Shown: piece by piece, positions 25,490 through 35,214 of the stretch | Layout: each line of letters starts with the position of its first letter | Numbering within the stretch: the stretch's first letter is position 1 | From: an uncultured Hymenobacter sp. | GTDB taxonomy: Bacteria; Bacteroidota; Bacteroidia; Cytophagales; Hymenobacteraceae | Assembly (NCBI GenBank): GCA_913776615.1 | Contig: CAJYPK010000006.1 | Coordinates: forward strand, 240,070 to 304,069 | Length of the DNA: 64,000 nucleotides | Direction: 5' to 3' | Notes under the pieces: model-generated | The model's input: the letters and a program-made list of their open reading frames with translations, nothing else | What the model was told of the DNA's origin: nothing | Database searches by the model: none | Position numbers and translations under genes: made by a program

Positions 25490-27016
25490 GTGGTCCATTT
25501 GAGTGAGCAGGAAATCCTGCGCCGCCAAAAACTCGACGAGTTGAAAGCCCTGGGCATCGAGCCCTACCCCTCCGAACTGTTCGACGTCAACTTTTCGGCC
25601 CAGGAAATTCACGACAACTATCACCCCGAGCTGAACAACTTTCAGGAGGTGGCCCTGGCCGGCCGCCTGATGTCGGTGCGCGTCATGGGCAAGGCCTCGT
25701 TTGCCGAGCTCATGGACTCGTCGGGCCGCATTCAGCTCTACGTCAACCGCGACGAGATTTGCCCCGGCGAAGACAAGACGCTCTACAACAACGTCTTCAA
25801 AAAGCTGCTCGACCTCGGCGACTTCATCGGCGTGAAAGGCCACGTCTTCAAGACGCAAGTGGGCGAAACCTCGGTGCACGTCACCGAGCTGAAGCTACTG
25901 GCTAAATCGCTGCGCCCCCTGCCGGTGGTGAAGGAGAAAATCGACGAGGCCACCGGCCAGAAAGTTGTGTACGATGCCTTCTCCGACCCCGAGCAGCGCT
26001 ACCGCCAGCGCTACGTGGACCTGGTGGTGAACCCACACGTGCGCGACACCTTCATCAAGCGTACGCAGCTGGTGCAGGCCATGCGCAATTACTTGAACGA
26101 TAAAGGCTACCTGGAGGTAGAAACTCCCATCTTGCAGCCGCTCTACGGCGGCGCGGCGGCCCGGCCCTTCAAGACGCACCACAACACGCTGGACATGACG
26201 CTCTACCTGCGCATTGCCAACGAGCTGTACCTCAAGCGCCTCATCGTAGGTGGCTTCGATGGCGTGTACGAGTTCTCCAAGGACTTCCGCAACGAGGGTA
26301 TGTCGCGCTTCCACAACCCCGAATTCACCCAGATGGAGCTCTACGTGGCCTACAAGGACTACGCCTGGATGATGGACCTGGTGGAAGAAATGGTAGAGCG
26401 CGTGGCGCTGGCCCTGCACGGCAAAACCGAGGTGCAGGTGGGCGAAAACCTCATCAACTTCCAGCGCCCCTGGCAGCGCTACACCATGTTTGAGGCCATT
26501 GAGAAATTCACCGGCGTGGCCATCGGCGACATGGACGAGGCCGCGCTACGCGAAACGGCCGCCAAGCTCAAAGTGGGCCTCGACCCCAGCATGGGCAAGT
26601 CGAAAATCATCGACGAGATTTTTGGCGAGCACGTGGAGCCCAAGCTCATCCAGCCCACTTTCATCACCGACTACCCGGTGGAGATGTCGCCGCTGGCCAA
26701 AAAGCACCGCGACCACCCCGGCCTCGTAGAGCGCTTCGAAGCCATCTGCAATGGCAAGGAAATCTGCAACGCCTTCTCGGAGCTCAACGACCCCATCGAC
26801 CAGCGCCAGCGCTTCGAAGACCAGCTGGAGCTCGGCAAGCGCGGCGACGTAGAGGCCATGGTACTCGACGAAGACTTCCTGCGCGCTCTGGAATACGGCA
26901 TGCCGCCCACCGCCGGCCTGGGCATCGGCATCGACCGCCTGAGCATGATTATGACCAACTCGCACTCCATCCAGGACGTGCTGTTCTTCCCCCAAATGCG
27001 CCCCGAAACCCTATAG
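25490..27016 (+). CDS. lysS: Lysyl-tRNA synthetase, class II
   Basis: A 508-residue class II aminoacyl-tRNA synthetase that charges tRNA-Lys with lysine. An N-terminal OB-fold ([21 protein letters not shown]) is followed by the catalytic domain with motif 1 (around YLEVETPIL), motif 2 ([16 protein letters not shown]) and motif 3 ([13 protein letters not shown]). Length and order match bacterial LysS. The start is uncertain: GTG 25490 lies in the right arm of repeat F2, and TTG 25499 gives a start reading MSEQEIL. No ATG is available near the N-terminus. Either way the start is a non-ATG codon next to a repeat, unusual for an essential gene and a possible brake on translation. Confidence 0.95.
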   Translation: MVHLSEQEILRRQKLDELKALGIEPYPSELFDVNFSAQEIHDNYHPELNNFQEVALAGRLMSVRVMGKASFAELMDSSGRIQLYVNRDEICPGEDKTLYNNVFKKLLDLGDFIGVKGHVFKTQVGETSVHVTELKLLAKSLRPLPVVKEKIDEATGQKVVYDAFSDPEQRYRQRYVDLVVNPHVRDTFIKRTQLVQAMRNYLNDKGYLEVETPILQPLYGGAAARPFKTHHNTLDMTLYLRIANELYLKRLIVGGFDGVYEFSKDFRNEGMSRFHNPEFTQMELYVAYKDYAWMMDLVEEMVERVALALHGKTEVQVGENLINFQRPWQRYTMFEAIEKFTGVAIGDMDEAALRETAAKLKVGLDPSMGKSKIIDEIFGEHVEPKLIQPTFITDYPVEMSPLAKKHRDHPGLVERFEAICNGKEICNAFSELNDPIDQRQRFEDQLELGKRGDVEAMVLDEDFLRALEYGMPPTAGLGIGIDRLSMIMTNSHSIQDVLFFPQMRPETL

Positions 27017-27020
27017 TGAG

Positions 27021-27128
27021 TGTAGGATAAGCCTTAGCTTGTCCGGCGTAAGGATGAACGCCGGACGGGCTAAAGCGCCCTGCTGAAAAGCTTGTCCTCA
27101 CGCCGGACAAGCTAAAGCTTGTCCTACA
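27021..27128. repeat. Inverted repeat, family D copy 1
   Basis: Arms TGTAGGATAAGCCTTAGCTT and GCTAAAGCTTGTCCTACA, with a further internal ACGCCGGAC repeat. It follows the lysS stop by 4 bp. Related copies: 32114-32212 and parts at 46240 and 56442. Confidence 0.9.
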
Positions 27129-27137
27129 GCACAACGT

Positions 27138-27174
27138 AAAAAAGGCCCGCTTTCTCATGAAAGCGGGCCTTTTT
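27138..27174. terminator. Terminator of lysS
   Basis: A stem of about 16 bp (AAAAAGGCCCGCTTTC and complement), loop TCATG-like, flanked by A and T runs. Confidence 0.88.
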
Positions 27175-27401
27175 ACGAACAGCTACCAAAAGCCACCAGT
27201 TAAATTAGAAGCTTGCGATGGGCCGTCTGATTTTACACGCAGAATGTTAAACCAACTCTGCTAGAAGCTCCTACGTCCGGCAATTTTACTACTTCCACTT
27301 AGTGGGCTTCGCTTAAGCCGTTTGTATAGTCTTTAACGTGAGAGTAAAGCGAGGGTTACAAAATCGCTAAGAATTTTCAAGATTTCTTTTGTAATCGGTC
27401 G
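27175..27401. other. Gene-free stretch
   Basis: AT-richer non-coding DNA between the lysS terminator and the YtxH gene stop. No RNA gene, repeat or promoter was recognised in it. Confidence 0.5.
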
Positions 27402-27797
27402 CTACAGGGCGCGGTGGCGGCCTTCGCCCGCGTCGCCGTCGTAGTCTAAATCGTCGCGGTGGTGGCCGTAGTCACCGTCGCCGGCTACCGATTGGCCGTT
27501 GCCGGCCGGGGTAGCCAGGTCGCCGGGCTCGGCATTGCCCATCGAGTTGAAGAGCGCGTCGGCGGCGTTTTTATCTTCGCTCACAGCCGCGTCGGGGTTG
27601 GGCACGTCGCCTTTGAGCTTATTGAGGGCTTCTTGCGCCCGCTGGCCAAGGCCGCCGTTCCATAGTTTACGAGCCGAGGCGCGCAGGCCCTCGCGGGCTT
27701 CCTCGCCGGTTTCGGGGGCCAGCAGCAGGCCCGCTACAATGCCCGCCGTGGCTCCGGCCAGCAGCGAAACGATAACTTTTCCGGTGTCATTCGGCAT
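27402..27797 (-). CDS. YtxH domain-containing protein
   Basis: A 131-residue protein. Residues 5-30 form the YtxH-type hydrophobic helix (KVIVSLLAGATAGIVAGLLLAPETG), anchoring it in the inner membrane. A short helical region follows, then an acidic, His-rich disordered tail ending in HHRDDLDYDGDAGEGRHRAL. YtxH proteins are linked to general stress responses, but their activity is not defined. It lies in tandem with the second YtxH protein upstream on the same strand; a terminator between them suggests separate transcripts. Confidence 0.85.
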   Translation of the reverse strand: MPNDTGKVIVSLLAGATAGIVAGLLLAPETGEEAREGLRASARKLWNGGLGQRAQEALNKLKGDVPNPDAAVSEDKNAADALFNSMGNAEPGDLATPAGNGQSVAGDGDYGHHRDDLDYDGDAGEGRHRAL

Positions 27798-27874
27798 GAG
27801 TGAAAGGAAATTAAGAAGGTGAAGGAATGCGGTAGACTAACGGGGAAGGTCGCCCGGTGGTTAGCCCGGGACGC

Positions 27875-27906
27875 AAAAAAGCCCCGCGCCGGCAGGCGCA
27901 GGGCTT
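27875..27906 (-). terminator. Terminator of the YtxH-CsbD gene
   Basis: On the minus strand a GC stem (GCCCTGCGCC / GGCGCGGGGC, one G-U pair) is followed by six T. Confidence 0.82.
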
Positions 27907-27936
27907 TCGCTATCGGCCGCGGCCGATTAGAGTAAC

Positions 27937-28521
27937 TTAGTGGGTGGCGTCGTAGGCCGCGTCAGCGCCCTTATCGGCGGCATCCTTGGCTTTATCGGCA
28001 CCTTTATCGAAGGCGTCTTTGGCTTTATCAGCACCTTTGTCAACGGCATCCTTGGCTTTGTCAGCCAGGTCATGGCCTTTGCCGGTCAGATCGTTGATGA
28101 TTTTGGTTACTTCAGCCTTGCCTTTGCCGAGCTTATCTTGCAGCTTGCCCAGCAGCTCGTCGCCTTTACCTTCGGCGTAGTTCAGGTCTTCGTCGGTGAG
28201 CTGTGCGTACTGCTGCTTCAGCTTGCCTTTGATTTCATCCCAATTGCCGCCGATGTTGAGCGAGCCGCCGGCCCCGAGTACGCCGAGGTCTTCCAGCTTC
28301 TCCGACAAGCCTTTGAATTTGGTTTCCAGCTCAGCGCTGTATTTATGGAATTGGTCGCCTAGCTGGTTGCCGTATTGCTTAGCCGTGCCTTTCCAGTTTT
28401 CGAGGGTAGCCGAGCCTTTATCGGGAGCCAGCAAAATGCCGGCGATGATGCCAGCGCTAGCGCCGGCGAGAGCGGCGAGGAGAATTTTGCCTGCGTTGTT
28501 ATCTTCTTCGCGGTACGACAT
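27937..28521 (-). CDS. YtxH-CsbD fusion protein with KAKDAxDKGAD repeats
   Basis: A 194-residue protein. Residues 12-36 are the YtxH membrane helix ([24 protein letters not shown]). Residues of about 92-142 match CsbD stress proteins ([33 protein letters not shown]). Residues 154-190 are three or four copies of an 11-residue KAKDAxDKGAD helix repeat, LEA-like or apolipoprotein-like. The start at 28521 (MSYREED) was chosen over the longer frame, which has no family support. A membrane-anchored desiccation or osmotic stress protein is the likely role. It is paralogous in its first third to the gene at 27402. Confidence 0.88.
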   Translation of the reverse strand: MSYREEDNNAGKILLAALAGASAGIIAGILLAPDKGSATLENWKGTAKQYGNQLGDQFHKYSAELETKFKGLSEKLEDLGVLGAGGSLNIGGNWDEIKGKLKQQYAQLTDEDLNYAEGKGDELLGKLQDKLGKGKAEVTKIINDLTGKGHDLADKAKDAVDKGADKAKDAFDKGADKAKDAADKGADAAYDATH

Positions 28522-28701
28522 GAGAAAGAAAGAAAAAGAGATGGTGAATTGGTCGGGGCCGACGCAGTGCACTGGCCGCCGGCCCAGGGTTTTGGCAGCT
28601 ATACGCGAGGTGCGGCGGGGGGTTTAAGCCCGCGCCTTATTTTCTTTGGGTTTGCAGCGCGGCCCAATCACCGGGCTGGCTCGCTGCGTACACCTGCGCT
28701 T

Positions 28702-28953
28702 ATGATTCGTTTTCTGCTTCCTTTTCTCCTGTGCGCGGGGCTGGCCGGTGGGGCCGGCTGCCAGCGTAAGGCGGCCTCCGCCGCCGCGGGTACCGACTGC
28801 CTCGACCCCAGCCGCGCCAATCCCAACGGCATCTGCACCATGCAGTACGACCCGGTATGCGGCTGCAACGGCATCACGTACGCCAATGCCTGCGTGGCCC
28901 AGAATACGGGCTTGCGCTCCTTCAAGCCCGGCCCCTGCCCCACCCGCCCCTAG
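28702..28953 (+). CDS. Kazal-type inhibitor domain lipoprotein
   Basis: An 83-residue secreted lipoprotein. The signal peptide ends in GGAGC. The mature part has a Kazal-like cysteine pattern (C-x(n)-C-x7-C-x-[10 protein letters not shown] and a final C near the end), with the [13 protein letters not shown] block typical of Kazal domains. Such proteins inhibit serine proteases or simply carry the fold. The ATG at 28702 is the only one that gives a signal peptide. It lies 28 bp upstream of the cupin gene and may be co-transcribed with it. Confidence 0.85.
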   Translation: MIRFLLPFLLCAGLAGGAGCQRKAASAAAGTDCLDPSRANPNGICTMQYDPVCGCNGITYANACVAQNTGLRSFKPGPCPTRP

Positions 28954-28981
28954 CGGCGGGCAAGCCTTATTTTCGCGCAAG

Positions 28982-29353
28982 ATGTCTACCGAAAAAAAAT
29001 ACTTCCGCAACCCCCGGCCGTTTCGCGTGCCCACTACCGATGGCAAGCTCATCGAGGAGCACGTGGGGCTGGCCAGCACGCGCACGGCCGAGTACAGCGT
29101 GGCTCACATGGTCGCACCGCCGCAGTGGAGCGAGCCGCACCAACGCCCCGAGTTCGACGAAATCACCATCGTGGTGCGGGGCCGCAAGCGCTTCGAGATC
29201 GATGGCGACGTGGTGGAACTAGAAGCGGGTGAGTCGCTGCTTATCAAGGCCGGGGCCCGGGTACGCTATTCCAACCCGTTTGGGGAAGAGTGCGAATACT
29301 GGTCGGTATGCGTACCCGCTTTCAGCCCCGCCACCGTACACCGCGAAGAATAA
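28982..29353 (+). CDS. Cupin domain protein
   Basis: A 123-residue single cupin. The fold motifs are HQRPEFDEITIVVRGRKRFEID and the second motif around ESLLIKAGARVRYSNPF; the first carries a His and Glu in metal-binding positions, whereas the second-motif His is replaced. It is therefore either a sugar/small-molecule binding cupin or has atypical metal binding. The substrate is unknown. It shares a compact run with the Kazal protein upstream and the paralogue gene 14 bp downstream. Confidence 0.85.
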   Translation: MSTEKKYFRNPRPFRVPTTDGKLIEEHVGLASTRTAEYSVAHMVAPPQWSEPHQRPEFDEITIVVRGRKRFEIDGDVVELEAGESLLIKAGARVRYSNPFGEECEYWSVCVPAFSPATVHREE

Positions 29354-29367
29354 TCCCATCCGCTGCC

Positions 29368-29775
29368 ATGACTACCACGCTCGCCACCTATCCGTTTCTT
29401 CGCCTGCTGCTGCACACCGGCGGGCCGCACCCCGTGATAGAAACCGAGTGGCTGGGCTTTGCCGGCAGCCAGGATTTTCGGGAGGCGCTCACGGAGGCGG
29501 TGAAGCTGGCGCGCCTGCACCGCCCCACCGGCTGGGTGGCCGACGACCGCCACCTGGGGGCCGTGCGCCCCAAGGACCTCGACTGGACGCACACCAAGGT
29601 ACTGGTGCCGCTTGGAGAGCTGGGCATCACCCGCTTCGCGCACCTGGAGTCGGTGCAGGTGCTCAACCGCATCACCATCGACGGCATGTACCAGAGCGCC
29701 GTACCGGGCCTGCCGTACGAGTTCCGGCACTTTACGGTGCTGGCGGAGGCGCGGGCCTGGGCCAGCGGGGCGTAA
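29368..29775 (+). CDS. Hypothetical protein, paralogue of the gene at 5118
   Basis: A 135-residue protein beginning 14 bp after the cupin stop. It shares its layout with the protein at 5118-5519: an N-terminal strand pair, a helix of the FREALTEAVKLARLHR type, a strand-and-turn with WVADDRH, a Trp-containing second helix, and a strand-helix end with FRHFTVLAEARAW. The layout suggests a STAS-like or SpoIIAA-like alpha/beta fold but this is an impression. No function can be assigned. Confidence 0.75.
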   Translation: MTTTLATYPFLRLLLHTGGPHPVIETEWLGFAGSQDFREALTEAVKLARLHRPTGWVADDRHLGAVRPKDLDWTHTKVLVPLGELGITRFAHLESVQVLNRITIDGMYQSAVPGLPYEFRHFTVLAEARAWASGA

Positions 29776-29796
29776 ATAGAGAATAGAACTCAATAA

Positions 29797-30024
29797 ATGG
29801 GCAGTAAGGTTTTATTAGCAGAGCGAGCAACTGGAATTATCTTGAGCACTGACGGGCAAAAACAACATCTAGGTGGTGGGGATATGCCCTATATTCATTT
29901 TGACTCGCTAGCTCAAGCAATAGCATTCGCCACCTCCTTTGTAGAAGCTAATTCTGCAATAGAAGCAGCTATTTGGGATGAAACGGATAACTATGCACGA
30001 ACAATAACCGGAAAAACTTCCTAG
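29797..30024 (+). CDS. Small hypothetical protein
   Basis: A 75-residue protein of unknown family. It has a GIILSTDGQKQHLGGG stretch, then a helix, and an acidic C-terminal part with AAIWDETDNYA. It is clearly AT-richer than its neighbours and may be a recent arrival. It stands 21 bp after the previous gene and could be the last gene of that run. Confidence 0.55.
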   Translation: MGSKVLLAERATGIILSTDGQKQHLGGGDMPYIHFDSLAQAIAFATSFVEANSAIEAAIWDETDNYARTITGKTS

Positions 30025-30096
30025 TTACCATTCTTCCCCAGCCACTCATTTCCCGTTTTCGTTGTTAGTCATTCAACGAAATCAATCCGCTTTCAT

Positions 30097-32091
30097 TTGT
30101 CAACCGAAATTACCCTCCCCCACGCCGAGCCCTACGCTATTGAGAAGGAGTTGCGCCGCGTGCAGGGCTTGCTCAAGCTGGAGCAACAAGAAGACTTAGA
30201 GCAATTTAAGCTTAAAAACGCCAAGGCCAGCATTCAGGAGCGCCAGCAGCGCGGCCTTACCTGGTATCCCGTCAAGATTACCCAGGAAGACGTGGGCTTC
30301 GGCGGCAAAGTGGTGCTGGAGCTGGAACGGCCCGCGGGCCAGCAGGGGCTGCACTTATTTCAAGTCGGTAAAAACGCGGCGCTGTTTGGTAACATTCCCG
30401 GGCGCTCGGCCACCGACCGGCCTACGCTCAACGGCGTGATTACCAGCGTACGACGCAATAAATTATTACTAGCCACGGCCAAGGAAGACCTGCCCGACTG
30501 GGTACACGAGGGCGGCAAGCTGGGCATCGACCTCACTTTCGATGAGGTAAGCTATCGCGAGATGGACTACGCGCTGGGCAAGGTAATGGGCGCTTATGGC
30601 GACCGCCTGGCCGACCTGCGCGACATCCTGCTCGGGGCCAAGCCGGCCCGCTTCCGGCCGGAGAAACCCGACGACCTTTTCTACCCCAGTCCGCTCAACG
30701 AAAGCCAGCTGGCGGCGGTGCGCCACGTGCAGGCCGCGCAAGACGTAGCCATCATTCACGGCCCGCCCGGCACCGGCAAAACCACTACGCTGGTGCAGGC
30801 CATTCTGGAAACCATTCGGCGCGAGCGCCGGGTGCTGGTGTGCGCGCCCAGCAACACGGCCGTGGACCTGCTCACCGAAAAGCTGGCCGAGCGCGGCGTC
30901 AACGTCATTCGCATGGGCAACCCCAGCCGGGTGAGCGACCTGCTCTTAGACCACACGCTCGACGCCCAGGTGATGAGCCACAAGCGCTACGGCGAGCTGC
31001 GCTCGATGCGCCAAACTGCTGAGCAGTACCGCGAGGAAGCCAGCAAGCACGTACGCCACTTCGGCTGGGAGGAGCGCGAGCAGCGCCGCCTGCTCAAGGA
31101 GGAAGCCCGCGCCCTGCACCAGGAGGCCGACGGCCTGGAGCGCTACATCACCGAGGATTTGCTCGATCAGGTGCAGGTGATTACCTGCACGCTCGTGGGA
31201 GCCAGCAACCGCAACATCCGCCACCTTACCTACGAGACGGTATTTATCGACGAGGCGGCGCAGGCACTGGAGCCGGGTTGCTGGATTCCGATTGCCAAGG
31301 CCCAGCGGGTAGTGCTGGCTGGTGACCACCAGCAATTGCCGCCCACCGTGAAGAGCGAGAAAGCGGCTAAGGACGGCCTGCGCGAAACGTTGTTCGAGAA
31401 GTGCATCAAGCGCCAGCCCGACGTGAGCCGGATGCTGAAAGTGCAGTACCGCATGCACGAGCAGATTATGCAGTTCAGCTCCGAGCAGTTTTACGACGGC
31501 CAGCTGGTCGCCGCGCCTTCCGTGGCCCACGCGGGCCTTGAAGCCTACGACCTGCGCTTTGCCCCCGACCTGCCGGTAGAATTTCTGGACACGGCGGGCT
31601 TCGGAATGCAGGAAATTACCATCCCGGAAAGCCGCTCCACGGCCAACCCCGAGGAAGCCGACTTACTGCTCAAGCGCCTGGCTCAATTACTGGAACCTTA
31701 CGACGCGCCCGAGCACGAAACCGACCCGCTCAGCATCGGCGTCATTGCCCCCTACCGCGCCCAAATCAACTACCTCAAGGATGCGGTGGAGGAGAATGAC
31801 GAGCTCTGCGGCCTGCTGCTGCACCGCCAGCTCAGCATCGGCACCGTTGATGCCTTCCAGGGGCAGGAGCGCGACATCATCGCCATCTCCCTCACGCGCA
31901 GCAACTCGCACGGCGACATCGGCTTTCTATCCGATATCCGCCGCATGAACGTGGCCATGACCCGGGCCCGCAAAAAGCTCCTGCTCATCGGCGATTCCAG
32001 CACGCTCGGGGCGCATCCGTTCTACAAGGCCTTTTTAGACTACGTGGAGCGCGTGGGTGGCTACCGCACGGCCTGGGAGCTGCAAGGGTGA
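30097..32091 (+). CDS. Superfamily 1 helicase, IGHMBP2/SMUBP-2-like
   Basis: A 664-residue SF1B-type helicase. N-terminal beta-rich region, then Walker A GPPGTGKT (residues 222-229), Walker B with Asp385-Glu386 in VFIDEAAQALE, motif III with AGDHQQLPPT, motif V/VI around TVDAFQGQERDIIAISLTRSN and MNVAMTRARKKLLLIGD. Such proteins unwind DNA or RNA with 5'-3' polarity, in the Upf1/IGHMBP2 branch. The start is a TTG at 30097; no ATG exists near it. It is convergent with katG across a repeat and a terminator. Confidence 0.92.
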   Translation: MSTEITLPHAEPYAIEKELRRVQGLLKLEQQEDLEQFKLKNAKASIQERQQRGLTWYPVKITQEDVGFGGKVVLELERPAGQQGLHLFQVGKNAALFGNIPGRSATDRPTLNGVITSVRRNKLLLATAKEDLPDWVHEGGKLGIDLTFDEVSYREMDYALGKVMGAYGDRLADLRDILLGAKPARFRPEKPDDLFYPSPLNESQLAAVRHVQAAQDVAIIHGPPGTGKTTTLVQAILETIRRERRVLVCAPSNTAVDLLTEKLAERGVNVIRMGNPSRVSDLLLDHTLDAQVMSHKRYGELRSMRQTAEQYREEASKHVRHFGWEEREQRRLLKEEARALHQEADGLERYITEDLLDQVQVITCTLVGASNRNIRHLTYETVFIDEAAQALEPGCWIPIAKAQRVVLAGDHQQLPPTVKSEKAAKDGLRETLFEKCIKRQPDVSRMLKVQYRMHEQIMQFSSEQFYDGQLVAAPSVAHAGLEAYDLRFAPDLPVEFLDTAGFGMQEITIPESRSTANPEEADLLLKRLAQLLEPYDAPEHETDPLSIGVIAPYRAQINYLKDAVEENDELCGLLLHRQLSIGTVDAFQGQERDIIAISLTRSNSHGDIGFLSDIRRMNVAMTRARKKLLLIGDSSTLGAHPFYKAFLDYVERVGGYRTAWELQG

Positions 32092-32113
32092 ATGCGCCCC
32101 GCGACTCTTGCCT

Positions 32114-32212
32114 TGTAGGACAAGCTTTAGCTTGTCCAGCGTGAGGGCAGGCGTGGGATAGGCTACGACTGGCTTTACCCTTACGCCGGACAAGCTAAAG
32201 CTTATCCTACAC
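32114..32212. repeat. Inverted repeat, family D copy 2
   Basis: Arms TTGTAGGACAAGCTTTAGCT and the complement, each with an inner AAGCTTTAGCTT palindrome. Confidence 0.9.
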
Positions 32213-32224
32213 CTATAGTAAAGC

Positions 32225-32257
32225 AAAGCCCCTGCCGGTAAACCGGCGGGGGCTTTG
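32225..32257. terminator. Bidirectional terminator between the helicase and katG genes
   Basis: Stem AAAGCCCCTGCCGGT with complement, 2-nt loop, one G-U pair, T and A flanks on both sides. Confidence 0.8.
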
Positions 32258-32273
32258 TTCATTTTAGCGAATA

Positions 32274-34571
32274 CTAGCCTTTCACATCGTAACGGTCGAG
32301 CATCATCACTTTGTCCCAGGCTTTCACGAAAGCCTTGACGAAGCGCGGGTGGCCGTCGCTGCCGGCGTACACCTCGGCCACGGCACGTAGCTGACTGTTA
32401 GAGCCGAATACGAGGTCGGCGCGGGTGGCGACGAAACTTTTTTTGCCGGCGTCGCGGGGTTCGAGGGAGAAGGTCAGGCCCGTGGCGTCGGCCTTTTTCC
32501 AGTCGTAGTCGGTGCTGGTGAGCACGGTGAAGAAGTCGTTGGTGAGTACGCCCACGTGGTCGGTGAAGATGCCGTAGGGCGAGTTGTCGTGGTTGGCGTT
32601 CATGGCGCGCAGGCCACCGGTGAGGGCCACCCACTCGGGGGCGGTGAGGGCCAGCAGCTGCGCTTTATCGAGGAACATTTCTTCCGGGGCCACGCCCTTC
32701 GCCACTTCGCTGAAGCCTTTGCCGAGGTAGTTGCGGAAGCCGTCGGCCACGGGCTTGAGCCAGGTAAACATCTCAATGTCGGTGAGCTCCTGCGTCGTGT
32801 CGCGGCGGCCGGGCGTGAAGGGCACTTCGGTGGGGACGCCCGCGTCGGCGGCGGCTTTTTCGAGCGCGGCGCAGCCGCCGAGCACGATGAGGTCAGCTAA
32901 TGACACCTTTTTACCACCGGCGGCCTGGCCGTTGAATTTCTCCTGCACCTTGCGCAGGGCCTCCACCACGGGCACCGTGCGGCGGTTTACCACCCAGTCT
33001 TTTTGCGGGGCCAGGGCCAGCCGGCCCCCGTTGGCGCCGCCGCGCTTATCGCTGTGGCGGTGCGTCACGGCCGCCGAGAAGGCCGTGAACACGAGGTCGG
33101 AAACCGAGATGCCCAGCGCCAGAATTTCCTGCTTCAGCGCCTTGATGTCTTCCGCCTCCATAATGGCGTAGTCGGCCAGCGGAATGGGGTCTTGCCACAG
33201 CAGGTCGTCCTCGTTGCGCTTTTCGGGGCCGAGGTAGCGCTCGCGCGGGCCCATGTCGCGGTGGGTCAGCTTGTACCAGGCTTTAGAAAAGGCTTGCGTG
33301 AAGGCGTCGAAATCGCCCAGGAATTTCTCGCACACCTTGCGGTATTCGGGGTCTTCCTTCAGCGCGATGTCGGTAGTCATCATCATCAGCCGGTTCATCT
33401 GGCCGGGGATGTGAGCGTCGGGCGTTTTGGGCGCGTCGGGGTCTACGGGCGTCCACTGCAACGAGCCAGCCGGGCTTTTTTCCTGCTTCCAGTCGTACTT
33501 GAACAGGTTGGTGAGGTAGTCGTTGTCCCACTGCGTGGGGTTGGGCGTCCAGCTACCTTCGATGCCGTTGGTCATCGTGTTTTCGGCATTGCCCTTGCCG
33601 CGGGGGTTGTGCCAGCCCAGACCCATGGCCTCCATCGGCGCGATTTCGGGCGGCATACCGATTTCGGTGGGCGGTACCATGCCGTGGCTTTTACCGAAGG
33701 CGTGGCCACCGGCGATGAGGGCCACGGTTTCCTCGTCGTTCATAGCCATGCGCGTGAACGTCACGCGGATATCACGCGCCGAGCCCAGCGGGTCTCCGCT
33801 AGCGTAGGGACCTTCGGGGTTCACGTAGATGAGGGCCTGGTGCGAGGCAGCCAGCGGGTTTTCGAGGTCGTAGTCGGCATCGCCGTTCTGCCCGCGCCAG
33901 CGCTTATCGCGGCTCACCATTTTATCGGGCGATTCGGCCGTTCTCAGGTCGTGAATTACCTCGGGCCCCCAGTAGGTAGCGTTGTCGGCCTCCCAGGCGT
34001 CTTGGCGGCCCCCGGCGAAGCCGTAGGTGGGGAAGCCCATGATTTCCAGCGCGCAGTTGCCGGTCAGTACAATGAGGTCGGCCCACGAGAGGGCGCTGCC
34101 GTACTTCTGCTTGATGGGCCAGATCAGGCGGCGCGACTTATCGGTGTTGCCGTTGTCCCACCAGCTGTTGATGGGCGCAAAGCGTTGCAAGGCCTCGCCC
34201 GCGCCGCCGCGGCCGTCGGCAATGCGGTAGGTACCGGCCGAGTGCCAGGCCATGCGAATCATCTGCGGGCCGTAGTTGCCGTAGTCGGAGGGCCACCAGT
34301 CCACCGACGAAGTCAGGAAGCCTTTGATTTCCTGCTTCAGCGCCTCCAGATCAATCTTGCTGAACGCCTCGGCGTAATTGAAATCCTCCCCCAGCGGGTT
34401 GGCCTGCGGGCCGTTTTGGTGCAGCAGCTCCACTTTCAGGCGGTTGGGGTACCAGTCGGAGAGCGCGGGCGGGGTGCCGTCTACCCCACCGATGCGGTCG
34501 CCGCCGAAGGGGCACTTACCCTGCATATTGTAGGACTGGGTATTGGTTTTGTCGTGGCTGATGTGCAGCAT
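32274..34571 (-). CDS. katG: Catalase-peroxidase KatG
   Basis: A 765-residue bifunctional heme catalase-peroxidase. The distal site Arg106, Trp109 and His110 lies in [11 protein letters not shown]. Tyr249 and Met275 complete the Trp-Tyr-Met adduct needed for catalase activity, and His290 in [11 protein letters not shown] is the proximal heme ligand; the spacing matches characterised KatG. The C-terminal half is the degenerate second domain. The start at 34571 (MLHISHDK) was chosen because the extra 16 residues are unlike the family. It is divergent from katE across a 640-bp gap, so the two catalases may share control. Confidence 0.97.
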   Translation of the reverse strand: MLHISHDKTNTQSYNMQGKCPFGGDRIGGVDGTPPALSDWYPNRLKVELLHQNGPQANPLGEDFNYAEAFSKIDLEALKQEIKGFLTSSVDWWPSDYGNYGPQMIRMAWHSAGTYRIADGRGGAGEALQRFAPINSWWDNGNTDKSRRLIWPIKQKYGSALSWADLIVLTGNCALEIMGFPTYGFAGGRQDAWEADNATYWGPEVIHDLRTAESPDKMVSRDKRWRGQNGDADYDLENPLAASHQALIYVNPEGPYASGDPLGSARDIRVTFTRMAMNDEETVALIAGGHAFGKSHGMVPPTEIGMPPEIAPMEAMGLGWHNPRGKGNAENTMTNGIEGSWTPNPTQWDNDYLTNLFKYDWKQEKSPAGSLQWTPVDPDAPKTPDAHIPGQMNRLMMMTTDIALKEDPEYRKVCEKFLGDFDAFTQAFSKAWYKLTHRDMGPRERYLGPEKRNEDDLLWQDPIPLADYAIMEAEDIKALKQEILALGISVSDLVFTAFSAAVTHRHSDKRGGANGGRLALAPQKDWVVNRRTVPVVEALRKVQEKFNGQAAGGKKVSLADLIVLGGCAALEKAAADAGVPTEVPFTPGRRDTTQELTDIEMFTWLKPVADGFRNYLGKGFSEVAKGVAPEEMFLDKAQLLALTAPEWVALTGGLRAMNANHDNSPYGIFTDHVGVLTNDFFTVLTSTDYDWKKADATGLTFSLEPRDAGKKSFVATRADLVFGSNSQLRAVAEVYAGSDGHPRFVKAFVKAWDKVMMLDRYDVKG

Positions 34572-35214
34572 ACTTGTTGAGTGAACTAGATAAAGGGATA
34601 CAACCGGGCGTAATGCCAATTTTTAAGTAATTGCGTGGGCGGCTAGCCGGCCATCACTACTGGGGCAGACTGTTAGTCATGAACCAACTAGCGGCGAATA
34701 CCCCAGCTTGAACTGGCTAAGTGGCTGAAACGAAAACTGGCTTTTTAAGCTGGTTACCTGTTCTTATTATTTGCTTAAATTTTTAGCGTTCCCAGCCTGC
34801 GTCTACCTCGACGGTAAGGCCTACCCGCGCCTACGCTTACCTCAACGGTAATGTTTAGTGAATTTGCCGGGCGGTGAGCCTGGCCGACCGTACCGCTGGC
34901 CGAACGAGGCCCGGGGGAAGCTGCCGTTGCAAGTGCCGCGGCGCCCCTGCCTGCAAGCGCACAGGCAGTTGCTGGCCCTGGCCCCGGCCAGACGCGCCCG
35001 CGCCGCGGGATGCACACCACCCGAGCTTTTTTTTATCCTACTTACAGCCTCGACCTTGCGAATCGGGAGCAGTTTGACCATCAGCAGCCCAGCTTGCGGG
35101 CGGCGATTTATAACCTCAACTGCTAGCCCGGGTCCGAGGCAGGCGGCGGCTAACCCTGGGGCGAGCCCCCCGTTTAGGCACCCAGTTTAATTCGTCTCCT
35201 ATTCCCTTTTCCGC
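34572..35214. other. Long divergent intergenic region between katG and katE
   Basis: 643 bp without a supportable gene. The right two-thirds is GC-rich with small open frames on both strands that look random. Two similar short stretches (CTACCTCGACGGTAAGGC and CTTACCTCAACGGTAATG, about 34802-34853) are the only repeats seen. No clear TAnnTTTG box was found ahead of either start. A regulatory role is likely from position but not visible. Confidence 0.5.

Larger units (their letters stand above)
25202..25494. repeat. Inverted repeat, family F copy 2
   Basis: Left arm 25202-25262 starts GACCGCAGATTTAACGGATT directly after the TAA of the preceding gene; right arm about 25429-25494 is its diverged complement and reaches the lysS start. 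The terminator at 25280 and the promoter-like box at 25314 lie between the arms. Confidence 0.9.

Noticed and set aside
27175..27401. A tRNA or small RNA gene in the gap after lysS
   Set aside because: No cloverleaf, CCA end or second hairpin with a T run was seen.
33003..34580. A 525-codon plus-strand frame opposite katG
   Set aside because: Shadow of the katG codon pattern; no recognisable motif.
34620..35214. Small open frames in the katG-katE gap on both strands
   Set aside because: Arg/Ala/Pro-rich random-looking products with no start signals or conservation clues.
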